DNA of 64,000 nucleotides from an uncultured Clostridium sp. (GTDB lineage: Bacteria > Bacillota > Clostridia > Lachnospirales > Lachnospiraceae): positions 1 through 64,000 of the forward strand of contig NZ_URHZ01000011.1 in assembly GCF_900547735.1 (NCBI RefSeq), written 5' to 3'. A program made the position numbers and the translations under genes. This document shows, piece after piece, positions 8,191 to 16,563 of this stretch; position 1 is the first letter of the stretch, and the number at the start of each line of letters is the position of its first letter. The notes below the pieces were generated by a model that worked only from the letters and a program-made list of their open reading frames with translations, was not told the origin of the DNA and searched no databases.

Positions 8191-9354
8191 TTACTTTGGA
8201 AGGCGTATCCTGATTAATTCCGCAAAGAACCTGGCTCCTGTTTCCAGAATATCATCATTATAATCAAACAGTGAATTGTGAAGGGGAACATTCTCCGACG
8301 GAACTTTGCTTTTTCCGGAACCCAGAAATACAAAGCAGCCGGGTATCCTTTCGATAAAAGCGCCGAAATCTTCAGAACCCATAAGCGGCTCGCAGTCGGT
8401 GTCCACATTTTCTTTTCCGACTACCCGTTCCGCTGCTTTTTCCACCCATCCGACACAGCTATCCCAATTGACATTCGGTGCAAATTCATGGGTATAGACA
8501 AACCGGCATTCCGCCCCGTAAATCCCACAGACTCCCTCCGAAACGGCGCGCATTTTTTCTTCGATAAATGCCTGCATTTCCTTTGAATAGCTTCTTGTGT
8601 CGCCTTTAATTGTGACAGTGGTCGGGATCGCATTATGCGCCCCGTCTGTAAACAGTTCGGTACAGGAAATCACGGCCGGATTGAGCGGGTTATTCAGACG
8701 TGAAACAATCGTCTGCAGGCCCATGATAATCTCGGCGGCAATGACAATCGGATCGATTCCAAGATGCGGCAAAGAGGCATGGCTTCCCCGGCCCGTTATC
8801 GTGATGACGAAATTGTCCTCCGAAGCACCGATTCCACCCGGCCTGGTATTAATTGTACCCGCCGGAAGCTGCGGCATATTGTGCATGCCGTACATTTCAT
8901 CAATGGCAAAATGCTCCAGAACGCCGTCGTTTATCATGGCCATCGCACCCTTTCCCGGCTCCTCCGCCGGCTGGAAGACAAAGCAGACCGTCCCGTTAAA
9001 ATCCCGGCTTTCGGACAGAAGTTCCGCCGCGCCCAGAAGCGTTGCCGTATGGCCGTCATGGCCGCATCCGTGCATTTTACCGGGATTTTGTGACTTGTAA
9101 GGCGGCTCCCCCTTCTCTTCCAGATTGATGGCGTCAAAATCGGCGCGCAGGCCAATCACTTCTTTGCCGTCGCCGGCTTTCAATACGGCAACCACACCGG
9201 TGACGCCAATACCGGTATGCACTTCAAGACCCATGTTTCTCAGAATATCCGCAATATATTCCGAGGTCATCTTTTCCTCAAGAGCGGTTTCCGGATGCGC
9301 ATGTAAATAGTGTCTCCATTCTTTCATCCGGGCAGTCAGTTCTTTATTATTCAT
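8191..9354 (-). CDS. M20 family amidohydrolase (aminoacylase/hippurate hydrolase type)
   Basis: A 387-residue metal-dependent amidohydrolase of the M20D group, which cleaves N-acyl amino acids or similar amides. Metal-binding features are HGCGHDGHTATLLG near residue 97, the PAEEPGKGA glutamate pair near 133, and YGMHNMPQLPAG near 160, followed by a dimerisation domain with GRGSHASLPHLGIDP. The second-last metal ligand is in PLMGSEDFGAF near residue 320. The gene stands alone; a CAT-like gene follows on the same strand about 150 bases further on. Substrate specificity within the family (hippurate, N-acetyl amino acid, IAA conjugates) cannot be assigned. Confidence 0.92.
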   Translation of the reverse strand: MNNKELTARMKEWRHYLHAHPETALEEKMTSEYIADILRNMGLEVHTGIGVTGVVAVLKAGDGKEVIGLRADFDAINLEEKGEPPYKSQNPGKMHGCGHDGHTATLLGAAELLSESRDFNGTVCFVFQPAEEPGKGAMAMINDGVLEHFAIDEMYGMHNMPQLPAGTINTRPGGIGASEDNFVITITGRGSHASLPHLGIDPIVIAAEIIMGLQTIVSRLNNPLNPAVISCTELFTDGAHNAIPTTVTIKGDTRSYSKEMQAFIEEKMRAVSEGVCGIYGAECRFVYTHEFAPNVNWDSCVGWVEKAAERVVGKENVDTDCEPLMGSEDFGAFIERIPGCFVFLGSGKSKVPSENVPLHNSLFDYNDDILETGARFFAELIRIRLPK

Positions 9355-9675
9355 CGTAATCCTCCTCCATCTTCTCTGCTCATATCTCCTCCGTATTCTT
9401 CTGAAAATATCCCTTAGTTTCCGCTTTCCTTATCTTTAATTGTAAATCATTTTCTATTCCCTCACAATATCAAGTTACGTCCCCGAACAACGAAAAGCTC
9501 GCTTCGCGAACTTTTCATTGCCACTCAACAAGTATAAAGACAGCCCCATACAAATCCGCCGTAACGCACCTGTTTGGGGCTGCCTTAATTCTATCTCTTA
9601 CCAAAAATTTTCAACCGTTTTCCTCTATCAAAACCCATATACCGAAAAACCGTCTTTTCCTTAAATGTCTATATA
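9355..9675. other. Intergenic stretch with a repeat and a hairpin
   Basis: No gene. It contains a copy of the 45-bp dispersed repeat (9486-9530) and an interrupted stem of about 12 bp (9537-9548 with 9575-9586; core CAGCCCCA/TGGGGCTG) beyond the end of the hydrogenase operon. The hairpin is the likely terminator region of that operon. Confidence 0.6.
9486..9530 (-). repeat. Dispersed palindromic repeat, copy A
   Basis: AACAACGAAAAG, then CGCTTCGCG, then CTTTTCATTGCC: the GAAAAG and CTTTTC arms pair around a TCGC-TTC-GCGA core. Almost the same sequence is found at 17900-17944 and 51059-51103, each time just past a terminator-like hairpin at the 3' end of a minus-strand gene. Confidence 0.75.
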
Positions 9676-11130
9676 TCAATGTCTGTGCATTGAGAACGAT
9701 TCCATCTTATACTGCTTCAGATTCTCGTTCACCTGTCTTGCGTCGGCCTCGGCTATCAGTTTATCTCTCGATTTCTTTGCCTCGTTCTCCGCTTTATGGC
9801 TGCTAGGTCCGCCGACACAGCCGCCCACGCAGGCCATACCCTCGACGAAGTCCTCCGGCAGTCTTCCCATTTTCAGGAGAAGGAGCGCTTTCTTGCACTC
9901 TGCCGCGCCATTGCATTTTGCGACCTTGATATCCGTGTTTTCATCCATTTCCTTCAGGCACTCAAGCACAGCGGCCGTAACGCCTCCGCCGTTGCCAAAG
10001 CGTTTTCCAAATACGCTGGCCTGCTGGTTTACATTCTCCTCCGGTTCGAGAACCACGTCTTTTGCGCGGAGCATGGCGCGGATTTCGCCGTAGGTCATCG
10101 CATAATCGGCATTGCCCTGGATGTTCAGATCCAGTGTCTCACTCTTCTTTGCAATACACGGTCCGATAAATACGGTGACAATCTCGGGATCCTCCGCTTT
10201 CAGCATTCTGGAAACGCCGCACATCGGAGACACGGTGGTGGACATATTGTTAAGGAGTTCCGGGTAGTGCTGTTTAATCATATTTACGAACGCCGGACAG
10301 CAGGAGGTGGTCAGCTTCTTGCCCTCTTTATAGGCCTCGGCCCACTCGGCAGCCTCGGCGGAGGCCGTCATGTCGCCGCCCAGACCAACCTCAATCATAT
10401 CGGCAAAACCGACTTTTTTGAGAGCCGTTCTCCAGCTTTCAAATGTGATGTCGGGACCGAACTGGCCTTCCGTGGCGGGCGCCAGCATGGCGACTACTTT
10501 CTTTCCCGCATTGATCAGGCGGATCACATCCACCATAAATGTCTTGGAACCAATTGCTCCGAACGGACAGCTGTGGATGCAGGCGCCGCACTGGATGCAT
10601 TTCTTCTCATCGATCACACAGATGCCGTACTCATCGTAAGTGATGGCGTCCACCGGGCATACCTTCTTGCAGGGACGCTCTAAGTGGGCGATGGCGTTAT
10701 ACGGGCAGGCCGTCGCGCATTTGCCGCACTCACGGCATTTGTCCGGGTCGATAAACGCCTTGTTGTTGCCCATTGTGATTGCTCCGAAAGGGCAGGAATT
10801 CTGGCAGGCTTTGCCCATACATTTACGGCAGTTGTCCGTAACCGTATAGGAAGCGATTGGACACTCCTCACAGGCTGCACTTATGACCTGCACGACGTTA
10901 TTCGTATTTCTTCCCGTCGGGCATTTGCCCTCTGCAAGGCGCACCCTCTGTCTGATTACTTCTCTCTCTTTATAAATACAGCAGCGGTAATGCGCCTGAG
11001 GTCCCGGAATCATCTTTCCCGGAAGTTCATCCCTCTTGTCATCCACCAGCTGATCTTCCCATGCCAGCTTCGCTACCTCGTAAAGTACATCATGCTTTAA
11101 CTTCAGTATTGTCGCGTCATTTGTTACCAT
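9676..11130 (-). CDS. [FeFe]-hydrogenase, catalytic type (HfsD-like)
   Basis: A 484-residue iron-only hydrogenase. An N-terminal cysteine-rich region is followed by ferredoxin-like [4Fe-4S] motifs (CRECGKCATACPY and CIQCGACIHSCPF, residues about 140-220), then the H-cluster domain with all three signatures: L1 TSCCPAFVNM, L2 FIGPCIAKKSE, L3 EGMACVGGCVGG. L1 keeps both cysteines, including the proton-relay one, so it should be catalytically competent. Last gene of the four-gene hydrogenase operon, 14 bases after the phosphatase gene. The composition matches the hfsABCD locus of Thermoanaerobacterium saccharolyticum, where hfsD encodes a hydrogenase. The role is probably H2 evolution or uptake linked to ferredoxin or NAD(P)H; the electron partner is not known. 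Confidence 0.9.
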   Translation of the reverse strand: MVTNDATILKLKHDVLYEVAKLAWEDQLVDDKRDELPGKMIPGPQAHYRCCIYKEREVIRQRVRLAEGKCPTGRNTNNVVQVISAACEECPIASYTVTDNCRKCMGKACQNSCPFGAITMGNNKAFIDPDKCRECGKCATACPYNAIAHLERPCKKVCPVDAITYDEYGICVIDEKKCIQCGACIHSCPFGAIGSKTFMVDVIRLINAGKKVVAMLAPATEGQFGPDITFESWRTALKKVGFADMIEVGLGGDMTASAEAAEWAEAYKEGKKLTTSCCPAFVNMIKQHYPELLNNMSTTVSPMCGVSRMLKAEDPEIVTVFIGPCIAKKSETLDLNIQGNADYAMTYGEIRAMLRAKDVVLEPEENVNQQASVFGKRFGNGGGVTAAVLECLKEMDENTDIKVAKCNGAAECKKALLLLKMGRLPEDFVEGMACVGGCVGGPSSHKAENEAKKSRDKLIAEADARQVNENLKQYKMESFSMHRH

Positions 11131-11144
11131 TTTACGTATCCTCC

Positions 11145-12323
11145 TTAATAGTAAGTAACCGTAACTCTTTTTCCCATTTTTTCGACTGCCGTCATAAGCT
11201 GCCTCACCAGGTTCTGCCGGATTCCCAGGTCAAAGGGAAGTCCCGGATTCTGGTAAGCGCTGTTGATCGCTTTTCCCACATACAGTTGAAGCTCCGTACA
11301 GTCCTCTATCAGAATTTTCGCAAGCATGGACGCTCCGTTATTTTTGTCCAGCTCTTTGAAAAAGTCATAGCTCAAATCTTTCTTTTCCACAAACCGGTTC
11401 AGTATATCAACGACACGGCTCAGGGTCAGGACCCCCTCGGTGACCAGGTCAATCCCCTCCATATAGGCAATCGGCGGGATTTCCGGGTCTGTGTAGTCCA
11501 TTGAAACCTTTAACGGTCTTCCAAGCTCCCTCGACAGGATGGTTGCGCTCGTTCCTCCCGAAACAATGCGCGACGCCGTCTCATCTTTCATAAACTCCCG
11601 GATAATTCTCTCATCGTCGTCCCGGTCCACCGGCGGTCCTGTCATCAGGTGCACCGGCCTTCTGTCAATAATCTGCATGACAGCCACCGTGGTGTCGTCT
11701 CCCGGCTTTTCCTCATAGAGCTTGTTGCACTCTTCACAGATTGCCGCCGCCAGACGGATGGAGGAAATCGGCCTCTCCCTCTGCGCTGCCGCAAACTGCG
11801 CGATATCCTTCCACGGCCATCCGAAGGTCATGGATTTTCCCACTCCCGCATGGATGGTGCCGTCACTCATCAGAATCAGCGCATCGCCCTTTTTCACGGT
11901 AAAACGGAATTCATTAATCTCTTTGTCCTTGATCACTTTCGTGTTCTTCGGAATCTTTACAACTTCCCCATCGCGGATAAAAATACAGCGCGGGTTGTCG
12001 TATTCCACCAGATAGGCTTCCCCGTTATTGAACACCTGGAGAATGGAAAACGTGGCATATGCCACCTGCCTGATCTGACAGATCGGGAGTGTCTGGACTA
12101 TGGTTTCCACGCACTCTTCCAGAGCGGCCCCGTTCAAAAACATCGTTCCCAGGATTTTGGCCGTCAGTGTGGAAAGGATGTTGGCCTTCACGCCGCTCCC
12201 CATCCCGTCCGCCAGTATCATAACATCGGAATCTTCTGTTTTTAAAAGTTCCACCGTGTCTCCGCACAGAATCTCGGAATACTTATTCAGACTCTTATAA
12301 GTGACATCTACGGTAATTCCCAT
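11145..12323 (-). CDS. SpoIIE/PP2C-family protein phosphatase of the hydrogenase operon
   Basis: A 392-residue protein with a SpoIIE-like PP2C serine phosphatase domain. Metal-binding aspartates are visible in ILADGMGSGVKA (near residue 55), LILMSDGTIHAGVG (about 150) and PGDDTTVAV (about 210). The last 150 residues, after the phosphatase domain, form a separate unidentified domain. Its start overlaps the upstream sensory hydrogenase by one base (TAATG), so translation is coupled. Phosphatases next to PAS-bearing group C hydrogenases are a known arrangement and are thought to carry the hydrogen signal onward; the target is not known. No anti-sigma or kinase partner lies nearby. Confidence 0.88.
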   Translation of the reverse strand: MGITVDVTYKSLNKYSEILCGDTVELLKTEDSDVMILADGMGSGVKANILSTLTAKILGTMFLNGAALEECVETIVQTLPICQIRQVAYATFSILQVFNNGEAYLVEYDNPRCIFIRDGEVVKIPKNTKVIKDKEINEFRFTVKKGDALILMSDGTIHAGVGKSMTFGWPWKDIAQFAAAQRERPISSIRLAAAICEECNKLYEEKPGDDTTVAVMQIIDRRPVHLMTGPPVDRDDDERIIREFMKDETASRIVSGGTSATILSRELGRPLKVSMDYTDPEIPPIAYMEGIDLVTEGVLTLSRVVDILNRFVEKKDLSYDFFKELDKNNGASMLAKILIEDCTELQLYVGKAINSAYQNPGLPFDLGIRQNLVRQLMTAVEKMGKRVTVTYY

Positions 12324-14038
12324 TATCGGACCTCACTTTCGTTCCCATCGTCAATCAAAGAACAAAGTTTAGTAAGCGTCGTTTTCGTCTCTGCAGTGGT
12401 TTCACCCAGAAGCCCGGCGATTTCCTGGGCTACCATCATCTGTTTATAGATTACTTTCTGGGCAAGTTCAATTGTGGCTTTGCGTTTCTCATACTCCTGC
12501 TGCTCCTGCTTCTCCTCCCGCGTCACGTCGATAAACGTCGCGATCACCAGATTTCCCTTGGCTATATAGGCAATATTCTGGATGGTTGCCAGGTTTAACT
12601 CAGGATAAATCACTTTTTTACTGTGGATGCTTGCGTGAGTCCTGAATACCTCCTCCACATCCTCCGTATCGATAAATTCTCCCAGAAGGTGTCCCTTCAT
12701 CTCCTTGCGCTTCAGGCTGAAATATTTCTCCGACGCGGCGGAACACTCCAGGATTTTCATATCCTCATCAATAATCATGATAATATTCGGCGAAGTCTCC
12801 ATCACCAGATGGGACAGCGACCTTGCCCTGTCATAGAGGTAGGGGATGCACATGTTGAGCTCCGCCTTCTTCTGGCAGACGGCAATCGCCTTGTCGCGGC
12901 AGGTCGGATAACCGCAGGCTCCACAGTTTAATTCCTGCTCCGGCCTGTTTTTGCCCGTCTTCTTAAGAATTTCCCGGATCTCCTCCTCGGTCGGCATAAT
13001 CTCCTTCATGGCCCTGTTTTTAAAGGTGCGGGCAATGGGAACCTTCCTTGCATTCTCATTCAGGAAGGACAAATCCGCCGCCTCCTTTGGAAGCATCTCT
13101 TCCAGATCCAGCTTCACCTTAAAACTCGAAACCGTGGCCGCAGTGGCAGGTCCGTTGATACAGCCGCCGTGGCAGGCGTTCATCTCGATAAAACAGCCCT
13201 CCACTTCCCCTGTCGTCATGGCTTCGCAGACATCCAGACAGTCCTTCACACCGCTGACATAAAACTTGCGGTACTTATCGTGGCTCTTCTTGGTCGCCTC
13301 CACCGATGTGAGCAGTCCTCCGCTGATCGGGTAGCGCAGATTGGCTCCCAGATGGCGCTCGTCGAAACCGGTGTCTTCGCATTCATTTATCGTAATTCCT
13401 TCATCCTCCAGCCATTCCTTCAGCTCCTCAAATGTGAGGACGGCGTCGGGCCTGACCGCTCTCATCTTCTCTTTCTCTGCGATGCAGGGGCCGGCAAACA
13501 CAATGCGGGCCTCCTCCCCATACTCCTCCTTCAGCATTCTCGTATGGATGCCCGAAGGAATCAGCACCGGGGCCAGATCGTCAATCAGCTCGGGATAATG
13601 GATTTCTATCAGGTTCACTATGCTGGGGCAGGCTGTTGTGATGATATTCTTCATCTCGCCCTTTTCCAGCAGTTTTACATATTCTCCGGTCGCCATCGCA
13701 GCGGCCTCGGCCGTATCACGCACATCCGAAAATCCCAGCTTTGTGAACGCCGATTTCACCTGTCCCCTTGTCCTGTAGTTAAACAGGCCGATATAGGCGG
13801 AGGAAAGCGACAGAATCACCGGTTTATCCTCGCTGAGAAACTGCTTCACCTTATCCAGCTCACTGGACATCTTCTTCGCCGACTGCGGGCAGCTTATCAG
13901 GCACTGGCCGCAGAGAATACAGCGGTTCGGCATAATGTAGGCATGGCCGTCACGGATCATAATGGATTTTACTTCACAGTCGCGGACGCATTTATAACAG
14001 TGCTTGCACATTGCGGCTTTGAAATCAATTATCGGCAT
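12323..14038 (-). CDS. Sensory [FeFe]-hydrogenase with PAS domain (HydS/HfsB-like, group C)
   Basis: A 571-residue protein. Order of domains: two [4Fe-4S] motifs (CKHCYKCVRDC and CILCGQCLISC) in the first 60 residues, an H-cluster domain (about 70-330), a CGACGYPTCRDKAIAV iron-sulfur motif near 370, a PAS domain (about 405-505) and a C-terminal helical tail. The H-cluster signatures are L1 ITTACPSIVNL, L2 FAGPCIAEKEK and L3 EMNACHGGCINGP. L1 has Ala where catalytic enzymes have the proton-transferring Cys, a replacement known for sensory hydrogenases such as Thermotoga HydS. This argues for H2 or redox sensing rather than turnover. Together with the phosphatase it would form a hydrogen-signalling pair; the downstream output is inferred. 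Confidence 0.9.
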   Translation of the reverse strand: MPIIDFKAAMCKHCYKCVRDCEVKSIMIRDGHAYIMPNRCILCGQCLISCPQSAKKMSSELDKVKQFLSEDKPVILSLSSAYIGLFNYRTRGQVKSAFTKLGFSDVRDTAEAAAMATGEYVKLLEKGEMKNIITTACPSIVNLIEIHYPELIDDLAPVLIPSGIHTRMLKEEYGEEARIVFAGPCIAEKEKMRAVRPDAVLTFEELKEWLEDEGITINECEDTGFDERHLGANLRYPISGGLLTSVEATKKSHDKYRKFYVSGVKDCLDVCEAMTTGEVEGCFIEMNACHGGCINGPATAATVSSFKVKLDLEEMLPKEAADLSFLNENARKVPIARTFKNRAMKEIMPTEEEIREILKKTGKNRPEQELNCGACGYPTCRDKAIAVCQKKAELNMCIPYLYDRARSLSHLVMETSPNIIMIIDEDMKILECSAASEKYFSLKRKEMKGHLLGEFIDTEDVEEVFRTHASIHSKKVIYPELNLATIQNIAYIAKGNLVIATFIDVTREEKQEQQEYEKRKATIELAQKVIYKQMMVAQEIAGLLGETTAETKTTLTKLCSLIDDGNESEVR

Positions 14039-14051
14039 CTTATTCTCCCTC

Positions 14052-14294
14052 TTATTTAAGCCGTCCTAAAATCTCTTTTTCAAAGAATTCTTCCGTCGTC
14101 TCCGGTTTTACGGAGTATAATTCTCCGTCCACCGTCACACAGACTCCCTTCAGACAATTACCTGAACAGAAATCTCCGTTCAAATCCACCTGGCCGTCCA
14201 GCTTGTTGTCACTGACAAGCTGCTGAAGTTTCTTAATCACTTCTCTGGAACCCTTCAGATGACAGGCACTTCCGATACAGATCGATACTCTCAT
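14052..14294 (-). CDS. Thioredoxin-like [2Fe-2S] ferredoxin
   Basis: An 80-residue protein of the NuoE/HoxE thioredoxin-like [2Fe-2S] fold. The four ligands appear as CIGSAC near the N-terminus and CSGNC near residue 47. ATG at 14294 follows GGGAGG by seven bases; the longer open frame has no ribosome site. First gene of the hydrogenase operon, 13 bases upstream of the sensory hydrogenase. It probably passes electrons between the hydrogenases and a soluble carrier. Corresponds in position to the first gene of hfsABCD-type clusters (assignment by synteny). Confidence 0.86.
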   Translation of the reverse strand: MRVSICIGSACHLKGSREVIKKLQQLVSDNKLDGQVDLNGDFCSGNCLKGVCVTVDGELYSVKPETTEEFFEKEILGRLK

Positions 14295-14440
14295 GCTTAA
14301 TCCTCCCTGAATTTTTGTTTCTTTTATCATTTATCACCAGGACCGTTTCCGTCCTTTTCGTTTCCCTTCCGTCGGCTGCGCGGGACCCCTTTCCTTCCGC
14401 TGAAAAAGCTGTCGTTTTGTGCCGCCTTCCGGCTGTAATC

Positions 14441-14469
14441 ATTATCTCATATTGTGATATTATTATCAA
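14441..14469 (-). promoter_or_regulatory. Promoter of the hydrogenase operon
   Basis: On the minus strand TTGATA (14464-14469) and GATAAT (14441-14446) are exactly 17 bases apart. The spacer and -10 contain an imperfect TATC-GATA inverted repeat. No convincing Rex operator was seen. Confidence 0.6.
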
Positions 14470-14598
14470 TCGTTTCCGCTATGTTTTCTTGTATTTTTTT
14501 AAGGGCATTCCCTGCGTTTGCCACCAATTTTCACTAATTTCTTGAACTTTTAACAGTTTCTTTACAAAAAGGCAATTCTCCCACCGCCGTCAAAAAAA

Positions 14599-14635
14599 GA
14601 CGCCGTAAAACCGGCGCCGGCCGGGTTACAGCGTC
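14599..14635 (-). terminator. Bidirectional GC-rich terminator
   Basis: GACGC...GTAA..CCGGC pairs with CCGG..GTTAC.GCGTC (14599-14635); a run of seven T follows on the minus strand and a shorter one on the plus strand. It ends the membrane-protein gene at 14642. Confidence 0.75.
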
Positions 14636-14641
14636 TCCTTT

Positions 14642-15349
14642 TTAAATAACAAAAATTGCCGCAACCGCAAGATAAGCGGGAATCAGCCTGCGGTCCGCGG
14701 CCAGATAAGAAAGATTAAAAAACACCGAGAGCAGAATACAGAAAACGGCCGTCTCCCAGTCCTTGGTCAGTCCATGGAGCATCCCCCAAGTCATGGCGCA
14801 AAATATCCCGCCCCATAAAACGCTGCGGGTCCTGCGAAAAGGAAACAGAAGTTCTCCTGCCTGCTGCCCGAAGGCAACCAGAAACAGGATGATGACGGAT
14901 TCAAACAGATAATAGAGGTGCTGCAAAAGAAACGCCGCCACTCCCGCACTCCCGTACTGCTTCAGAAAATAGTGCAGCTCGGAAAGCGGTTTTAACCGCA
15001 GGCTCATTCCGGGCATATCGAGTGACATGAACAGAATCCCGGCCGCCGCAATGAGAACAAGCATGAAAATGCGGGAGCCGGAAAGACGTTTCACGTTGTT
15101 TTTTAAATCGGGCAGCAGCTCCTTTTCCTTTGCCAGTCCGCAGAGCGCCATGCTGCCGCACCCCCACACGGTACAGATAAAGATAAAATGAAGACAGTGC
15201 TGCCAAACGGTCATACCGGTTGGCATGATATCCTGATAGAGGACATATTCAAGACAAAACACCGCAACATCCATACACAGGAGCAGAATAAAAAGCAGCC
15301 CCAGACCAATGCAGGCCAGTCCCTTTTTGATATTTCTTTTCGAATTCAA
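14642..15349 (-). CDS. Multi-pass membrane protein of unknown function
   Basis: A 235-residue protein with about six hydrophobic segments (for example residues 10-35, 50-70, 90-110, 130-155, 180-200 and 210-235). The start is TTG at 15349, chosen because AGGAGG lies seven bases before it. The segment WGMLHG near residue 190 and a glutamate-bearing helix before it faintly recall CPBP intramembrane proteases, but the paired EE motif is missing, so I do not assign that function. It is divergent from the LytTR-DUF3021 pair and may be one of its targets (inference from position). Confidence 0.7.
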   Translation of the reverse strand: MNSKRNIKKGLACIGLGLLFILLLCMDVAVFCLEYVLYQDIMPTGMTVWQHCLHFIFICTVWGCGSMALCGLAKEKELLPDLKNNVKRLSGSRIFMLVLIAAAGILFMSLDMPGMSLRLKPLSELHYFLKQYGSAGVAAFLLQHLYYLFESVIILFLVAFGQQAGELLFPFRRTRSVLWGGIFCAMTWGMLHGLTKDWETAVFCILLSVFFNLSYLAADRRLIPAYLAVAAIFVI

Positions 15350-15559
15350 CCTGATTCCTCCTTTTCATAAAAACGCCCGTCGGTTTCACTGATCGGTCCG
15401 TTAGATACAGTATAAAGACTTTTCCCATTCTGCGTATGTAACTTAGAACCGGATTTCCGCAACCTGACCGAATCCGGTAGAAAAAAGGGAAACCTGTGAT
15501 ATGATAGAAAGACGCTGTATGATGCAGTTAACAGGAAGAGAAAGGAAACCAACGGGACT

Positions 15560-16036
15560 ATGAAGGTTATAATACATCAGAACGCCGGGCTCTCTGAAAA
15601 TTATGCGGAAATCCACTGTTCGGAGGAGAATGCGGAAATCACCTGGGCCGCCGGAATCTTAAGCGCCGTTGACCGCCGTCTTTCCGGAACGGCCGGCGGG
15701 GTGGAAAAACAGCTTGCTCCTGCCGACCTCTTTTATTTTGAATCGGTTGATAAAAAAACGTTCGCCTATCTGGAAAGCAGTGTCTGGGAAGTTGGGATTT
15801 CACTCAGGGAGGCCGAGGAACGTTTTGCCGGACTGGGATTTGTGCGGATTAACAAATCAATGGTCGTCAACCTCTACCGAATCGACGCCATCCAAAACGA
15901 TTTTGAGATGCGTGTCATCGCCCGCCTGGAAAATAACGAAACGCTCGTAATTAACCGACACTATAAGAAAAACTTCCGTGACCGTCTGGAAGAGATCAAA
16001 GAAAAACTGATGGGAGGAACCAATGAAGCTGATTAA
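15560..16036 (+). CDS. LytTR-family DNA-binding regulator
   Basis: A 158-residue protein whose C-terminal two thirds form a LytTR DNA-binding domain: LFYFESVDKKTFAYL, the central FVRINKSMVVNLYRID and a final LVINRHYKKNFRDRL. There is no receiver domain. It overlaps the downstream DUF3021 gene by 14 bases. LytTR regulators of this kind are commonly paired with a DUF3021 membrane protein that restrains or activates them, often controlling transporters and themselves. Confidence 0.93.
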   Translation: MKVIIHQNAGLSENYAEIHCSEENAEITWAAGILSAVDRRLSGTAGGVEKQLAPADLFYFESVDKKTFAYLESSVWEVGISLREAEERFAGLGFVRINKSMVVNLYRIDAIQNDFEMRVIARLENNETLVINRHYKKNFRDRLEEIKEKLMGGTNEAD

Positions 16037-16460
16037 TAAAGAAAACTTTTTTTCGGTCTATTGTCAGGTATTTACAGTTGTGGGGCTTTTTGCAACCCTG
16101 GTCGATATCTTCTCCTACCGTGAAGTGAATTTTACCCAGTTTAATATTCTCGCCATTGCGGCGGGAAGCCTGGTCGGTGTCGTGATTCTGTCCCAGTCCT
16201 ACCGGCTTAATCACCTTTCGCCGTTAAAAGTAATTCTCCTGGAATATTTTGTGGCCGCGGCCTGCATGATGGCGCTTACCTGGTGCACCAGTCTCTGGGA
16301 ACCGGTGCACCCCCACGGTTATCTCGATATGCTCACCACCTTTTCCCTCCCCTATCTGGGCGGTTCCCTGTTCTACATGCACCGCCTGAAACAGGAAGTG
16401 AAAAAGCAGAATCAGGATATCCAGCTGATACGCCGCCTGCATGGGGAGAAAAAACAGTAA
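16023..16460 (+). CDS. DUF3021 membrane protein, partner of the LytTR regulator
   Basis: A 145-residue protein with four predicted membrane segments in the first 115 residues and a charged C-terminal helix (KQEVKKQNQDIQLIRR). This is the DUF3021 pattern, found almost always just after a LytTR gene. It probably acts as a membrane-bound inhibitor or sensor for the LytTR protein. Start overlaps the upstream gene, indicating coupled translation. Confidence 0.9.
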   Translation: MKLINKENFFSVYCQVFTVVGLFATLVDIFSYREVNFTQFNILAIAAGSLVGVVILSQSYRLNHLSPLKVILLEYFVAAACMMALTWCTSLWEPVHPHGYLDMLTTFSLPYLGGSLFYMHRLKQEVKKQNQDIQLIRRLHGEKKQ

Positions 16461-16491
16461 CTGTTTCATGCACAGGCCCGAGGCATAAAAG

Positions 16492-16542
16492 GAGCTGCAA
16501 AATGGCATAAACACAATGGTGTTTCATGTCATTTTACAGCTC
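16492..16542. terminator. Long bidirectional hairpin, copy 1
   Basis: GAGCTG...AAAATG...AAACAC (from 16492) pairs with GTGTTT...CATTTT...CAGCTC (to 16542). It closes the DUF3021 gene and the TRAP binding-protein gene at 16564. A near-identical hairpin follows the second TRAP gene (17950-18000), so gene and terminator were duplicated together. Confidence 0.75.
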
Positions 16543-16563
16543 TTTCCCGTTGTCCGTCCGCTA

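Larger units (their letters stand above)
14295..14641. other. Intergenic region upstream of the hydrogenase operon
   Basis: No gene. It carries the hydrogenase operon promoter (14441-14469), a long leader of about 140 bases to the first start codon, and the terminator of the neighbouring membrane-protein gene (14599-14635). Confidence 0.6.

Noticed and set aside
14233..14469. 78-codon frame over the start of the 2Fe-2S ferredoxin gene
   Set aside because: It overlaps the ferredoxin gene and the promoter in another frame, and has no family features.
14295..14580. Rex (NADH-responsive) operator at the hydrogenase promoter
   Set aside because: CTGTTAAAAGTTC is only a half-match and lies upstream of the promoter; the symmetric TTGTTAA-N4-TTAACAA pattern is absent.
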